From assembly GCF_004801405.1 (NCBI RefSeq), contig NZ_SSOB01000001.1:124001-188000 (forward strand): a stretch of 64,000 nt of DNA, read 5' to 3'. The notes beneath the pieces were generated by a model that was given only the letters and a program-made list of their open reading frames with translations, had not been told where the DNA came from and searched no databases. Positions within the stretch are counted from its first letter, which is position 1; each line of letters opens with the position of its first letter. Position numbers and translations under genes: made by a program. Positions 17,446 through 26,702 of this stretch are shown one piece after another. Source of the DNA: Cohnella fermenti (GTDB lineage: Bacteria > Bacillota > Bacilli > Paenibacillales > Paenibacillaceae).

Positions 17446-18216
17446 TCAAGGCTCGTGGCCGTACCCCAACTTGGCGGACACGGTCAGAGCCTTGGCGCGA
17501 ACCTGATTGCCGCAGTCGTCAATATCATGGACAGGAAGCTCGCTGCGGAGGGCGGTAATTCCGAGCGCTCCCGCCACCTTCCCGGAATGGTCGAAGATTG
17601 GAGCGGCCAAGCATCGAATTCCGGCCTCACCTTCTTCATCTTCAACGGCGAAGCCTCTCTCCCTCACGCTGGTCAGGAAGGACTTGAATTCCTCGATCGT
17701 CGTCATCGTCTGCTTTGTCGACTTGGGCATGCCGTGTTTGGCGATCGCCTGTTCCAGTTGATTGTCTGTCATGTAAGCCGCCAGAGCTTTGCCGACGCCA
17801 GAATTGTGCAGCAACTGCGTCTGACCGATTTGAGTGGAGAATTGCACGAAGCCAGGTCCGTTCACTTTATCGATGTACAGCGCTTTGTCATTCTCCAGCT
17901 TGGCCAGATGGACAGTAAATCTCAGGTTCTCCGCCAACCACTCCAACTCGGGTCTGGCAGCCTTGCGGATATCCAGCCTGATCAGCCGTTCTAATCCGAT
18001 ACTGTAGAGTCTCAGAGTCAGTTCGTATTTACCTTCCTCCGTTCTGGCGACATAGCCAAGATGCTCCAATTCGCTCAGGATCGTAAAGATAGTCGACTTG
18101 GGCAAGCCGGTCCGATCGTACATTTCCGTAATGCCGAGCGCATCCTTTGAAGCGGCAAGCATCTCCATGATCAACATTCCTTTAACCAGAGCGGGAACGC
18201 TGTATTGTCTCTTCAT
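17446..18216 (-). CDS. IclR-family transcriptional regulator
   Basis: 256 residues. An N-terminal winged helix (residues 5-70, VPALVKGMLIMEMLAASKDA and LPKSTIFTILSELEHLGYV) is followed by an IclR effector domain (residues ~80-250, with GVGKALAAYMTDNQLEQAI and GIRCLAAPIFDHSGKVAGAL). It converges on the cyclase gene only 8 nt away and diverges from the hexosaminidase gene. IclR proteins usually control the adjacent catabolic operon, here the 18.3-29.7 kb run, by binding the shared promoter region. Confidence 0.9.
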   Translation of the reverse strand: MKRQYSVPALVKGMLIMEMLAASKDALGITEMYDRTGLPKSTIFTILSELEHLGYVARTEEGKYELTLRLYSIGLERLIRLDIRKAARPELEWLAENLRFTVHLAKLENDKALYIDKVNGPGFVQFSTQIGQTQLLHNSGVGKALAAYMTDNQLEQAIAKHGMPKSTKQTMTTIEEFKSFLTSVRERGFAVEDEEGEAGIRCLAAPIFDHSGKVAGALGITALRSELPVHDIDDCGNQVRAKALTVSAKLGYGHEP

Positions 18217-18227
18217 CTTAACCTCTT

Positions 18228-18243
18228 TTTCAATATGCTGAAA
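18228..18243. promoter_or_regulatory. Short inverted repeat in the iclR/hexosaminidase divergent region
   Basis: TTTCA-N6-TGAAA lies 12 nt upstream of the iclR start codon inside the 89-bp divergent region. Placement fits an IclR-type operator, but the arms are only 5 bp. Confidence 0.3.
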
Positions 18244-18305
18244 ATATTTCTGAAGTCATTAAAGCACATTCTCATGAATCTCGCAATCGTAAAGGAGCGA
18301 TAGGC

Positions 18306-20186
18306 TTGAAGCTGCGTTTTGTTGGAGACGTAAAAGAAGTTGAAGCGGGGCTGGCTGAGATAGCGTTGGAAGCCGGGATCGAGCTTTCTGCCGATGGACG
18401 CGAAGTCAGAGTCGTACGACATGACGAGAACCGAATCATCGTGGAGGCGTCGACTGACGGCTTGTTCCTCTCCTATCACCACAATATTCACTTTTTCCGA
18501 GCTGTAAGCCTGCTGTCAGAGTCTCTCCGCGAAGGAGGTCGATTCCGGCTGGAGGAAGAACCGCAGTTCGACATGAACGGTCCGATGTTTGACGTCTCCC
18601 AAGGCGGCGCCGTCATCCGGGTTGAAGCCGTCAAGGCGATTCTGCGCAAGATGGCATTGATGGGACTCGATATGATCATGCTGTATGCCGAAGACAGCTT
18701 TGAGCTCAAGCAGCAGCCGTACTTCGGCTATATGAGAGGCCGATATTCCCAGGCAGAGATCAAGGAGATGGACGACTACGCGCATATGCTGGGCATTGAG
18801 ATGATTCCTTGCATCCAGACGCTGAGTCATCTGGCCGACGTGCTCAAGTGGAGCGACTTCTATGATCTGCGCGACGATCATGAGACGTTGTTGGTCGGCT
18901 ACGATCGGACCTACGAATTTGTGGAGCAGATGATCGTGGCGGCCTCCGAGCCTGTCCGTTCGAAGCGTATCCATATCGGAATGGACGAAGCCTGGAAGCT
19001 GGGGCTTGGCGAATATTTGGTTCGCAACGGCTTGCGTTCCAAATTCGATATTATGAACGACCACCTTCAGAGAGTCATGGAGATCGTGGAACGACATGGT
19101 CTTAGGCCGATGATGTGGAGCGACATGTACTTCCGCGCGGGCTCGCCTAAGGGCGATTACTACGATCCCGATTGCTCCATCTCCGATGAAGTCATCGCAG
19201 ACATGCCGAAGAACATTCAATATGTCTACTGGGATTATTATCACTACGATGAGAATTTCTACAGCGAATGGATTCGACAGCACAAACGGTTCGGCTCCAC
19301 CCCTATCTTCGCGGGGGGCATCTGGAATTGGAAGGGGTTCGTTCTGAATTACGGCGCCACCTTCGAATCAACTAATGTGGCGCTTAATGTCTGCAAGCGG
19401 GAAGGTGTCAGAGAAGTGATCGCTACACTATGGGGCGATGACGGCACCGAGTGCGACTGGTTCGCGGCTCTGCTGGGGCTGCAGTTGTTCGCAGAGCACG
19501 GTTACGCCGGGAAGCTTGACGAGGAGAAGCTGGCCCGGCGCTTCCATTCTTGTACGGGAGCTCGAATGGACGATTTCATGGCGATCAAGAACATTGATGA
19601 GCCGCCGGGCATCCGGCCGGGCAATCTGGAGACGTACAATCCTTCCCGTTACATGCTGTGGCAGAACGTTATGCAAGGACTGTTCGATGCCAACATCGCG
19701 GATCTGGACGTCGCTGGTCATTATGCCGGCCTCAAGAAAGAGATGGCCTTGTACAAAACGCGCAACGGGGAGTACGGCTTCGTGTTCGAGATTCTTGAGC
19801 GGCTGTGCGCGGTGCTGGAACTGAAGGCGGATGCCGGCATCCGGTTGACGAACGCCTATCTCGCCGGGGATAAGACAGCATTGTCCGTTATGGTCCGCGA
19901 GACGCTGCCGGAAGTCCGATCACGAGCCGAGAAGCTTCGGGCTTATCATCTCGAGCGGTGGTATGTTGTCAATAAGCCGTTCGGCTGGGACATTATCGAC
20001 TTGCGCTATGGCGGACTGCTGGCCAGCTTGTCCACGGCGATTGAACGTATCGGGGCTTACGTTGAGGGGCGTATCGAGAGACTGGAGGAGCTGGAAGAGA
20101 AACGGCTGCTGTTCCAAGGCCAAGAAGGGCTTGTCGATTGCTATCTGTATAAGCATATGCCGACGCCGAGCAGAATCTCGCAATAA
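18306..20186 (+). CDS. GH20-like beta-N-acetylhexosaminidase, cytoplasmic
   Basis: 626 residues with no signal peptide. The TTG start is chosen because AAAGGAG lies 9 nt upstream. The barrel begins near residue 90; EMIPCIQTLSHLADVL (165-180) and RIHIGMDEAW (221-230) are family 20 signatures, with Asp227-Glu228 as the expected substrate-assisted catalytic pair. It should remove terminal N-acetylhexosamine from imported oligosaccharides. It is the first gene of the run controlled by the divergent IclR gene; the deamination and oxidation enzymes downstream may process the released sugar. Confidence 0.83.
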   Translation: MKLRFVGDVKEVEAGLAEIALEAGIELSADGREVRVVRHDENRIIVEASTDGLFLSYHHNIHFFRAVSLLSESLREGGRFRLEEEPQFDMNGPMFDVSQGGAVIRVEAVKAILRKMALMGLDMIMLYAEDSFELKQQPYFGYMRGRYSQAEIKEMDDYAHMLGIEMIPCIQTLSHLADVLKWSDFYDLRDDHETLLVGYDRTYEFVEQMIVAASEPVRSKRIHIGMDEAWKLGLGEYLVRNGLRSKFDIMNDHLQRVMEIVERHGLRPMMWSDMYFRAGSPKGDYYDPDCSISDEVIADMPKNIQYVYWDYYHYDENFYSEWIRQHKRFGSTPIFAGGIWNWKGFVLNYGATFESTNVALNVCKREGVREVIATLWGDDGTECDWFAALLGLQLFAEHGYAGKLDEEKLARRFHSCTGARMDDFMAIKNIDEPPGIRPGNLETYNPSRYMLWQNVMQGLFDANIADLDVAGHYAGLKKEMALYKTRNGEYGFVFEILERLCAVLELKADAGIRLTNAYLAGDKTALSVMVRETLPEVRSRAEKLRAYHLERWYVVNKPFGWDIIDLRYGGLLASLSTAIERIGAYVEGRIERLEELEEKRLLFQGQEGLVDCYLYKHMPTPSRISQ

Positions 20187-20215
20187 TTCAGGGATCAGAG
20201 AGGAAGGCGACATCC

Positions 20216-21529
20216 ATGAACGAGATCCAATCGCTGCAGCGTTCGGTGCGGCAATGGGTTGCATCCAACCGGGAACGAATGACGGAACTGCTATTCGATC
20301 TCATTCGCTTCGATACGGTCAATCGGATCGTCGACGGAACCGAGCGGAAGTGCCAAGAGGCGCTGTGTGCGAAGCTGCTTAAGCTTGGCATGGAAGCGAA
20401 GTTGTACAATCTCGAGGATGTTCCCGGATTCCGGGAGCATCCTGCCTACTACCCCGGCAAGGATTACCGGGACAGGCCGAACGTTATCGCTTCGTGGAGG
20501 GGAACGGGAGGCGGACGATCGCTTCTGTTCTCGGGACATATCGACACGGCCGCCATTGCTCCGGGCTGGACAACCGATCCGATCGAGCCGTTCGTTACGG
20601 GATCCAGACTATATGGCCTGGGCTCTTATGACATGAAGGGCGGGCTAGTCGCTGCGATTATGGCGGTCCGCTGTTTGATGGAGCTGGGGGTCAGGCTGCA
20701 CGGGGAAGTAATGATCGAGTCCGTCGTCGACGAAGAATTCGGCGGAGCGAACGGCACCGTCGCAGGTCGGGCTCGGGGAGATCACGCGGACGCGGTCATC
20801 ATCCCCGAACCGACGAATCTGGCGCTTTATCCCGCTACGCGGGGAGGGGCGCTGTGGCGAGTTGTTTTCGAAGGGACGACCGGGCTGTCGTTCAACGGAG
20901 AAACCGTCCGGAACCCGGCTGTCGATGCGGCTCGGTTTATCGTTTATTTGGAACAATTGGAGCAGGAGCGATCTCTGAAGTCCGGGCCGGCTCCTTGGTA
21001 TTCGGATTCGCAGACCACGCTTCCGATTATCGTAACCCGGCTGGAAGCGGGAGATCTCGGCTCGCCGCTGTGCGACGTCGGTCCGGTCGAATGCCGTGTC
21101 GATATCTGGGTCGAATGCTATCCCGGCGTAGATGAAGAGGGGCTTCGCGAGGAATTGCTAAGCGGCTATGAACGCTTCTGTGGCCGCAGATACGAGGAAG
21201 GCTTGGCTCTGCCGTCGTTCTCCAGGATGATTCGCTTCTTGCCGGGCAGCGCAGTCGAGCCGGAATTCGCTCTTCTGCCGATTCTGGCGCATGAGATGGA
21301 AGAGGCCATGGGAAGGCCCGCGACAGTGGCAGGCTCTCCATTCGCATGCGACGCCTTCGTCTTTAACGAGTACAGTCCGTCCAAAGCGCTTGTTCTCGGT
21401 CCATCGGGCGGCAATGCCCACGCGCCGGGAGAGTTCGTCGATCTGGACAGTCTGGATACTTTGGTGGAGATCTATGCGATGACCATGGTCAATTGGTGCG
21501 GATGCTCTTCGGCCGATCGACATGGATAA
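20216..21529 (+). CDS. M20-family metallopeptidase/deacylase (ArgE/DapE type)
   Basis: 437 residues. SGHIDTAA (106-113) gives His108 and Asp110. YDMKGG (138-143) has the bridging Asp139, DEEFGG (172-177) the general base Glu, and EP near 198 another ligand. This is a full set for a two-zinc amidohydrolase. RBS GAGGAAGG precedes the ATG. Family members deacylate N-acyl amino acids or cleave dipeptides. In this operon it may remove an acyl or amino-acid group from an imported glycan fragment, by inference. Confidence 0.87.
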   Translation: MNEIQSLQRSVRQWVASNRERMTELLFDLIRFDTVNRIVDGTERKCQEALCAKLLKLGMEAKLYNLEDVPGFREHPAYYPGKDYRDRPNVIASWRGTGGGRSLLFSGHIDTAAIAPGWTTDPIEPFVTGSRLYGLGSYDMKGGLVAAIMAVRCLMELGVRLHGEVMIESVVDEEFGGANGTVAGRARGDHADAVIIPEPTNLALYPATRGGALWRVVFEGTTGLSFNGETVRNPAVDAARFIVYLEQLEQERSLKSGPAPWYSDSQTTLPIIVTRLEAGDLGSPLCDVGPVECRVDIWVECYPGVDEEGLREELLSGYERFCGRRYEEGLALPSFSRMIRFLPGSAVEPEFALLPILAHEMEEAMGRPATVAGSPFACDAFVFNEYSPSKALVLGPSGGNAHAPGEFVDLDSLDTLVEIYAMTMVNWCGCSSADRHG

Positions 21530-21548
21530 CGAACAGGGGGAAGAGGGA

Positions 21549-21923
21549 ATGAGACGGGAAGTCAACGCGAAGGAAGCGTCAATTGGAAGCGGGCCTTACT
21601 CCCAAGCGATTAAAGCGGCCAACATGCTGTTTGTCTCCGGACAAGGTCCATTGGACGAGAGAGGGGCGATCGTTGCCGGGGATATCGAAGCGGAGGCAAG
21701 ACTGACGATGGACAACATCAAGGCGATCGTCGAAGCGGGCGGGTTCGCGATGGATGACGTTGTTAAGGTAGGGGTCTATCTAGCCGACTTGGCGGACTTC
21801 GATCGCTTCAATGCCGTGTATACAACATACTTCAAAGGGCCTTATCCGGCACGCACTTGCGTCGAAGCGGGCTTGGACGGAATCAAGGTCGAGATCGACG
21901 CGATTGCGTGCAGAGACAACTAA
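21549..21923 (+). CDS. ridA: RidA-family enamine/imine deaminase
   Basis: 124 residues. The ATG at 21549 is chosen over one 27 nt upstream because GGGGGAAGAGGG directly precedes it. IGSGPYSQAIKAANMLFVSG near the N-terminus and YPARTCVEA near the C-terminus (the Arg that binds the substrate carboxylate) are family hallmarks. RidA proteins hydrolyse reactive imines made by PLP enzymes, which fits the D-threonine-aldolase-family PLP gene two positions downstream. Confidence 0.9.
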   Translation: MRREVNAKEASIGSGPYSQAIKAANMLFVSGQGPLDERGAIVAGDIEAEARLTMDNIKAIVEAGGFAMDDVVKVGVYLADLADFDRFNAVYTTYFKGPYPARTCVEAGLDGIKVEIDAIACRDN

Positions 21924-21936
21924 TGGGAGGGTGACG

Positions 21937-22695
21937 ATGTACATGCGGCGGTTCGCTGGACTTACGGCATTGGTCACGGGAGCAGGGCAAGGCATCGGGC
22001 TGGCCATTGCCGAGAGGTTTGCGGCAGAGGGGGCCCACGTCCTTCTTGCGGATATTAACGAGTCGGCGATCGGAGAAGCGGAGAAGAAGCTGCGGAATGC
22101 AGGCTATTCGGCATCAGGATATCTTCTCGATGTATCGAATCCGGACGAGGTCGATGAGGTTGTCGACAGGATTATTCGCGAGCGCGAAGCCATCCACATT
22201 CTTGTCAACAATGCGGGCATTGCCTCGGAAGAGCCGTTCGTCGCAATCTCCGACGATCGTTGGCGCCGAATGATAGACGTCAACTTGAACGGAATGTTCT
22301 ACGTAGCGCAGCGAGTCAGCCGGTGTATGGTCCGGCAAGGCAAGGGAACGATCGTCAATATGGCTTCGACCAATGGTTTGGTTGGCGAGGCCGGGTATGC
22401 CCATTACAACGCATCGAAGGGCGGCGTCGTGCTGCTGACGAAGACGATGGCGATCGAGCTCGGCCGATCCGGCATCCGGGTCAATGCGGTTTGTCCGGGT
22501 TATATCGTCACTCCGCTGTCCGCTTCGATCGACAACGATGAGATTGTCGGTCGATATGTCGAACGCTTTATTCCTCTCGGAAGAACAGGCAAGCCCGAGG
22601 ATGTGGCGGGCGTGTTCGCCTTCCTCGCTTCGGACGATGCAGCCTTCATTACAGGCGAATGCATCGTGGTAGACGGCGGGCAGTTGGCATTCTAG
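21937..22695 (+). CDS. Short-chain dehydrogenase/reductase
   Basis: 252 residues from the ATG at 21937 (GGGAGG upstream). TGAGQGIG (14-21) binds the cofactor, NNAG at 91-94, Ser144, Tyr157 and Lys161 form the catalytic set, and the segment CPGYIVTPL is typical. Asp39 after the second strand favours NAD(H). In an operon with an SMP-30 lactonase and an FAH-family hydrolase it is a candidate sugar or 2-keto-3-deoxy-sugar-acid dehydrogenase. Confidence 0.92.
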   Translation: MYMRRFAGLTALVTGAGQGIGLAIAERFAAEGAHVLLADINESAIGEAEKKLRNAGYSASGYLLDVSNPDEVDEVVDRIIREREAIHILVNNAGIASEEPFVAISDDRWRRMIDVNLNGMFYVAQRVSRCMVRQGKGTIVNMASTNGLVGEAGYAHYNASKGGVVLLTKTMAIELGRSGIRVNAVCPGYIVTPLSASIDNDEIVGRYVERFIPLGRTGKPEDVAGVFAFLASDDAAFITGECIVVDGGQLAF

Positions 22696-22709
22696 AAAGG
22701 GGCTGCAGC

Positions 22710-23810
22710 ATGTTCAAGCAGGAATTGGATACGCCATGCATCTTGGTCGATGAGGACAAGCTGAAGAACAATATCGTCAGAGTCCAACGGATTGCCGACG
22801 AGGCGGGAATCGCGCTTCGACCGCATGCCAAGACGCACAAGACGCCTCAGATCGCCAGGATGCAGTTGGACGCCGGAGCGGCAGGCATCACGGTGGCCAA
22901 GCTCGGGGAAGCGGAAGCGATGGCGGATGCGGGAATAAGCCCGATTCTGATCGCATACCCGATTATTGGGAGATTCAAGCTGGAGCGCTTGATGCGGCTT
23001 GCGGCCCGAGCCACAGTGACGGTTGCCGTGGACAGTCTGGAGGCGGCATTCGGCATCTCCGAGGCTGCCTTGAATGCGGGAATCGTGATGCCAATATGGG
23101 TGGAGATCGATCCGGGATATGGACGAGCGGGCGTTCAACCGGGTGAGGCTCTTATCCGGCTCGGGAACGAGTTGGGCAAGCTGTGTGGCGTTCGCGTAAC
23201 CGGCGTTCTTGTCTTTGCGGGTCAGTCGTATGACGAGGACAACGACGAAGGGCGTATCCGGGTAGCGAAGCGCGAGGCGGCGATTGCCAAGGAAGCGGCC
23301 GATTCCTTGCTCGGGCTGGGCTTCCCGATCGAATCGGTGAGCGCGGGCTCGACGCCGGTCAGTCGGTTCGCATCCGTCATGGAGGGAGTCACGGAGATGA
23401 GGCCCGGCACTTACGTATTCGGCGATTTGACTCAGGTGAAGGCGAAGGCGATTGGCTTGGAGCAATGCGCGTTGACTGTGCTGGCAACCGTCGTTAGCCG
23501 TCCGGCACCGGACCGCGCCGTCATCGACGCCGGCACGAAGGTGTTCACATCGGACGGGGAGGATTCGCCGATCGGAACCGGTCGCGGGTTCGTCGTCGGG
23601 CATCCGGATATTGAGGTCTCTTGGTTCAATGAGGAACACGGTGTTCTGCACCTGCCTCCGGAGGAGCGGGGGTTGAAGGTCGGGGATAAGCTGGAGATTG
23701 TTCCCGTCCATTGCTGCGCGGTGATCAATATGCTCGATGAATTCAACCTAGTCGCCGGAGATGTCGTACAGGAAGCTGTACCGATTCCCGGGCGGGGGAA
23801 GGTGAGGTAA
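22710..23810 (+). CDS. D-threonine aldolase / D-serine dehydratase-like PLP enzyme
   Basis: 366 residues from the ATG at 22710 (AAAGGGG upstream). The fold-type-III PLP motif LRPHAKTHKTPQIAR spans 36-50, with a lysine of AKTHK as Schiff-base residue. The C-terminal VHCCAVINM carries the His and Cys that bind the divalent metal in this family. Members cleave D-3-hydroxy-amino acids to glycine plus aldehyde or dehydrate D-serine. RidA upstream would quench imine by-products. The actual substrate in this cluster is not known. Confidence 0.88.
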   Translation: MFKQELDTPCILVDEDKLKNNIVRVQRIADEAGIALRPHAKTHKTPQIARMQLDAGAAGITVAKLGEAEAMADAGISPILIAYPIIGRFKLERLMRLAARATVTVAVDSLEAAFGISEAALNAGIVMPIWVEIDPGYGRAGVQPGEALIRLGNELGKLCGVRVTGVLVFAGQSYDEDNDEGRIRVAKREAAIAKEAADSLLGLGFPIESVSAGSTPVSRFASVMEGVTEMRPGTYVFGDLTQVKAKAIGLEQCALTVLATVVSRPAPDRAVIDAGTKVFTSDGEDSPIGTGRGFVVGHPDIEVSWFNEEHGVLHLPPEERGLKVGDKLEIVPVHCCAVINMLDEFNLVAGDVVQEAVPIPGRGKVR

Positions 23811-23813
23811 ACG

Positions 23814-24716
23814 ATGGACTTGAGAGAATGGACGCCGATCCCTTTAGCCGTGCCATCTTCCTTGCTGGGCGAGGGCCCATGTTGGGATGCGCGTTCCGCT
23901 GCCCTCCATTGGGTCGATATCGTCGGGGGGCTAATTCACCGTTTCGAACCGGAAGGCGGTCGGCATAAGGCTTACTCGGCGCCGGAGTGGATCAGCGCGA
24001 TCGTGCCGGGCGGTGGCGGAGAATGGTTCGCGGCCGCCTACCACAGCTTGTATCGATGGGAGTCTGTGACGGAGAAATTCGAGGAAATCCTGCGTCTGGA
24101 CGATCTGCCCGCGCACGTCCGCTTTAACGACGGCAAAGCGGGTCCGGACGGAAGGCTCTGGCTCGGGACAATGGACATGCGGGGGGAACAACCTCTCGGG
24201 GACCTGTATCGGATCGATCGCGATTTAAGCGTCTCGGCAGCCTTGCGGGGAGTGACTTGCTCCAACGGCTTGGATTGGAGCCTGGACGGTCGCGAGATGT
24301 ATTATATCGATTCCGCCGTGCGAGAGGTTCGAGCCTTCGACTTCAACGTTAGTCGAGGTGAATTGGGAGCAGGTCGCACTGCAGTTCGTCTGGAGGAAGA
24401 GACGGACGGTGTACCGGACGGCATGACGATCGATTCCGAGGGGATGTTGTGGGTCGCCCAGTGGGGGGCCGCACGTATAGCCCGTTGGAATCCGGCGAAT
24501 GGATCGCTGCTGGAAGAGAGGCGTCTTCCCGCTTTGCAGCCTACAAGCTGTTCGTTTGGAGGAGAGCGGCTTCAGACACTTTATATAACCAGCGCGTCAG
24601 ACGGCTTGAAGACGCCGGAGTTGGCCGCCTATCCGCAATCCGGTGCGCTGTTTGCCATGGATATGGGCGTTGCGGGGTTGTCCGGCCGACAACCGTATCC
24701 ATTCAATATTTCTTAA
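23814..24716 (+). CDS. SMP-30/gluconolactonase/LRE-family lactonase
   Basis: 300 residues. LLGEGPCWDARSAALHWVD (residues 17-35) carries the metal-binding Glu. RFNDGKAGPDGRLWLGTMD (about 101-119) and TCSNGLDWSLDGREMYYID give the Asn and Asp ligands of the six-bladed propeller. It starts 3 nt after the upstream stop. The family hydrolyses sugar-acid lactones, the step after a sugar dehydrogenase in non-phosphorylated sugar catabolism. Confidence 0.9.
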   Translation: MDLREWTPIPLAVPSSLLGEGPCWDARSAALHWVDIVGGLIHRFEPEGGRHKAYSAPEWISAIVPGGGGEWFAAAYHSLYRWESVTEKFEEILRLDDLPAHVRFNDGKAGPDGRLWLGTMDMRGEQPLGDLYRIDRDLSVSAALRGVTCSNGLDWSLDGREMYYIDSAVREVRAFDFNVSRGELGAGRTAVRLEEETDGVPDGMTIDSEGMLWVAQWGAARIARWNPANGSLLEERRLPALQPTSCSFGGERLQTLYITSASDGLKTPELAAYPQSGALFAMDMGVAGLSGRQPYPFNIS

Positions 24717-24736
24717 TTTAGAAGGAGTAAAATATA

Positions 24737-25630
24737 ATGAAGCTTTTGCACTTTCAAGAAGAAGGTCGGACCAAATTAGGAATCTCGACCGTTCATGGCG
24801 TGATCGACGTTGGAGCCGCTTTGGGAGCCAACGCGGCTCCGGAGCTGAAGGACGTCGATTCCGCGCTCAAGGCCGGCAATAAAGCGCTGGACGTTCTGAG
24901 AGCGCTGGATAGCCGAATCATAGAAGAGGGGGGGGCCGCGTTCGCGGGTGCCGTGCGGAACGAGGAGGAGCTTACGCTCGAGCCTTGCGTTCTGCAGCCG
25001 GGCAAATTGATTTGTGTCGGCCTGAATTATCGGAGGCATGCCGAGGAGACGAATTCTCCCATCCCAACGTACCCGATTCTGTTCAATAAATTCGAGAACG
25101 CCCTGTCCGCTCACGGCCGCGAGGTTACGATTCCGAAGACTTCAATCAAAACCGACTATGAAGCGGAGCTCGGCATCGTGATTGGGCGGACGGCCTTCGA
25201 GGTATCGCCCGAGGAAGCCCTGGACTATGTGGGCGGCTATTGCAACGTGAACGATGTGTCTGCCCGCGATCTGCAGATGAGAACCTCGCAGTGGCTGCTG
25301 GGCAAGAGCCTCGACGGGTTCTGTCCGATCGGCCCGTACCTCGTAACCGCGGATGCCGTTCCCGATCCGAATGCGTTGGGCATTCGATGCACGGTCAACG
25401 GCGAGGTTCGCCAGAACTCCAATACCGGCGATATGATCTTCGATTGCAGGACGATCATCAGCTACATTTCCCATCATATGACACTGCGGCCGGGCGACCT
25501 CATTATGACCGGTACTCCGGAAGGCGTCATGATGGGCTATCCCGAGGACAGACAGAAATACCTGAAGCACGGGGATATCGTTACGGTAGACATCGACGGT
25601 CTCGGTTCGCTTACGAACCGCTTCGTCTAA
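24737..25630 (+). CDS. Fumarylacetoacetate-hydrolase-family enzyme
   Basis: 297 residues. KLICVGLNYRRHAEET (about 93-108) and YEAELGIVIGR contain the His/Glu acid-base and metal residues; NVNDVSARDLQ and MTGTPEGVMMG are family landmarks. The N-terminal ~70 residues form the usual cap domain. RBS GAAGGAG precedes the ATG. In diketo-hydrolase routes for L-fucose and L-rhamnose, enzymes of this family cleave 2,4-diketo-3-deoxy-sugar acids. The adjacent dehydrogenase and lactonase genes support such a role. Confidence 0.9.
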   Translation: MKLLHFQEEGRTKLGISTVHGVIDVGAALGANAAPELKDVDSALKAGNKALDVLRALDSRIIEEGGAAFAGAVRNEEELTLEPCVLQPGKLICVGLNYRRHAEETNSPIPTYPILFNKFENALSAHGREVTIPKTSIKTDYEAELGIVIGRTAFEVSPEEALDYVGGYCNVNDVSARDLQMRTSQWLLGKSLDGFCPIGPYLVTADAVPDPNALGIRCTVNGEVRQNSNTGDMIFDCRTIISYISHHMTLRPGDLIMTGTPEGVMMGYPEDRQKYLKHGDIVTVDIDGLGSLTNRFV

Positions 25631-25642
25631 GGAGGGGGACAC

Positions 25643-26674
25643 ATGAAGGCGTTGGTCTATACCGCTCCCGAGGTGATGGAGCTGATGGAATGTCCGGTGC
25701 CCGAGCCGGGGGAGAACGAGGTGCTGATTCGGGTCGCTTATTCCGGCATTTGCGGATCGGAATTGAGCGGCTTCTTGGGGCATAACTCTCTGAGGAAGCC
25801 GCCGATGATCTTCGGGCACGAGTTGTCCGGATTTATCGAGAAGGTTGACGCCACCGGCGAGGCTCTTGGCTTACGCAAGGGAATGCGGGTAACGGCTAAC
25901 CCGCTCGTGACCTGCGGACGTTGCAGCTACTGCCTTGCCGGTCAAGAGCCGCTGTGTCCGGAACGCAAGCTGCTCAGCGCCGCGCTTCCCGGCAGCAATG
26001 CCGAATTCGTCAAGCTTCCGGCATCGTTCGTTCACCCTCTGCCGGATCACGTATCGCTGATCCAAGGGGCATTGACGGAGCCGGTCGCTTGCGGAGCGCG
26101 CGTAGCGGAGCTTACGGCGGCAGGGCCCGACGACACGGTGCTTGTTGTCGGAATGGGGCCGATCGGCGTGTTCGCGCTTCAAGCCGTGCTGCTAAGCGGG
26201 GCCGGGCGGGTAATCGCTGTGGATTTGAGCCATGATCGCCTGTCGTTCGCTGCTTCGTTGGGGGCGATCACCGTAAATCCGCGAACGGAGGATCTTGCAT
26301 TGCGCATCAAGGAACTGACGGACGGCCGAGGTGTCAGTGCGGCCATCGACGCCGTCGGAGCGGCCATCACTCGCCGCCAGTGCGCCGAATCGGTCATGGC
26401 AGGCGGGCGACTTGTCTTTACAGGGCTGCATCAGACGGAGACTTCGTTCGACTTCAACGACCTTGTGCGTCGGGAGCTCAAGATCTTCGGATCCTTCGCC
26501 TATTCCAAGGCGAACTTCAAGGTAGCGCTCGGTTGGATCTCCGAGGGGCGAATCGGGCTGGAGGACCGAATCGAGATCGCCCCCCTGTCGGATGGAGCCC
26601 AGTGGTTCGAGCGATTGATCAAGGCGCCGGGCCGAGAGATCAAAGTGCTGTTGAGAGTCTCGGAGGAGCAGTAG
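25643..26674 (+). CDS. Zinc-dependent medium-chain alcohol dehydrogenase
   Basis: 343 residues. The structural zinc lobe CGRCSYCLAGQEPLC is complete. Catalytic-zinc residues are in CGSELSG and GHELSG; the usual CGSD becomes CGSE. VLVVGMGPIGVFALQA is the Rossmann segment and VIAVDLS implies NAD. It resembles sorbitol/threonine-type dehydrogenases. RBS AAGGAGG precedes the ATG. It is a candidate for oxidising a polyol or sugar intermediate in this pathway. Confidence 0.9.
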   Translation: MKALVYTAPEVMELMECPVPEPGENEVLIRVAYSGICGSELSGFLGHNSLRKPPMIFGHELSGFIEKVDATGEALGLRKGMRVTANPLVTCGRCSYCLAGQEPLCPERKLLSAALPGSNAEFVKLPASFVHPLPDHVSLIQGALTEPVACGARVAELTAAGPDDTVLVVGMGPIGVFALQAVLLSGAGRVIAVDLSHDRLSFAASLGAITVNPRTEDLALRIKELTDGRGVSAAIDAVGAAITRRQCAESVMAGGRLVFTGLHQTETSFDFNDLVRRELKIFGSFAYSKANFKVALGWISEGRIGLEDRIEIAPLSDGAQWFERLIKAPGREIKVLLRVSEEQ

Positions 26675-26702
26675 GCATCCGATAGGAAGGGAGATTCCCG
26701 TA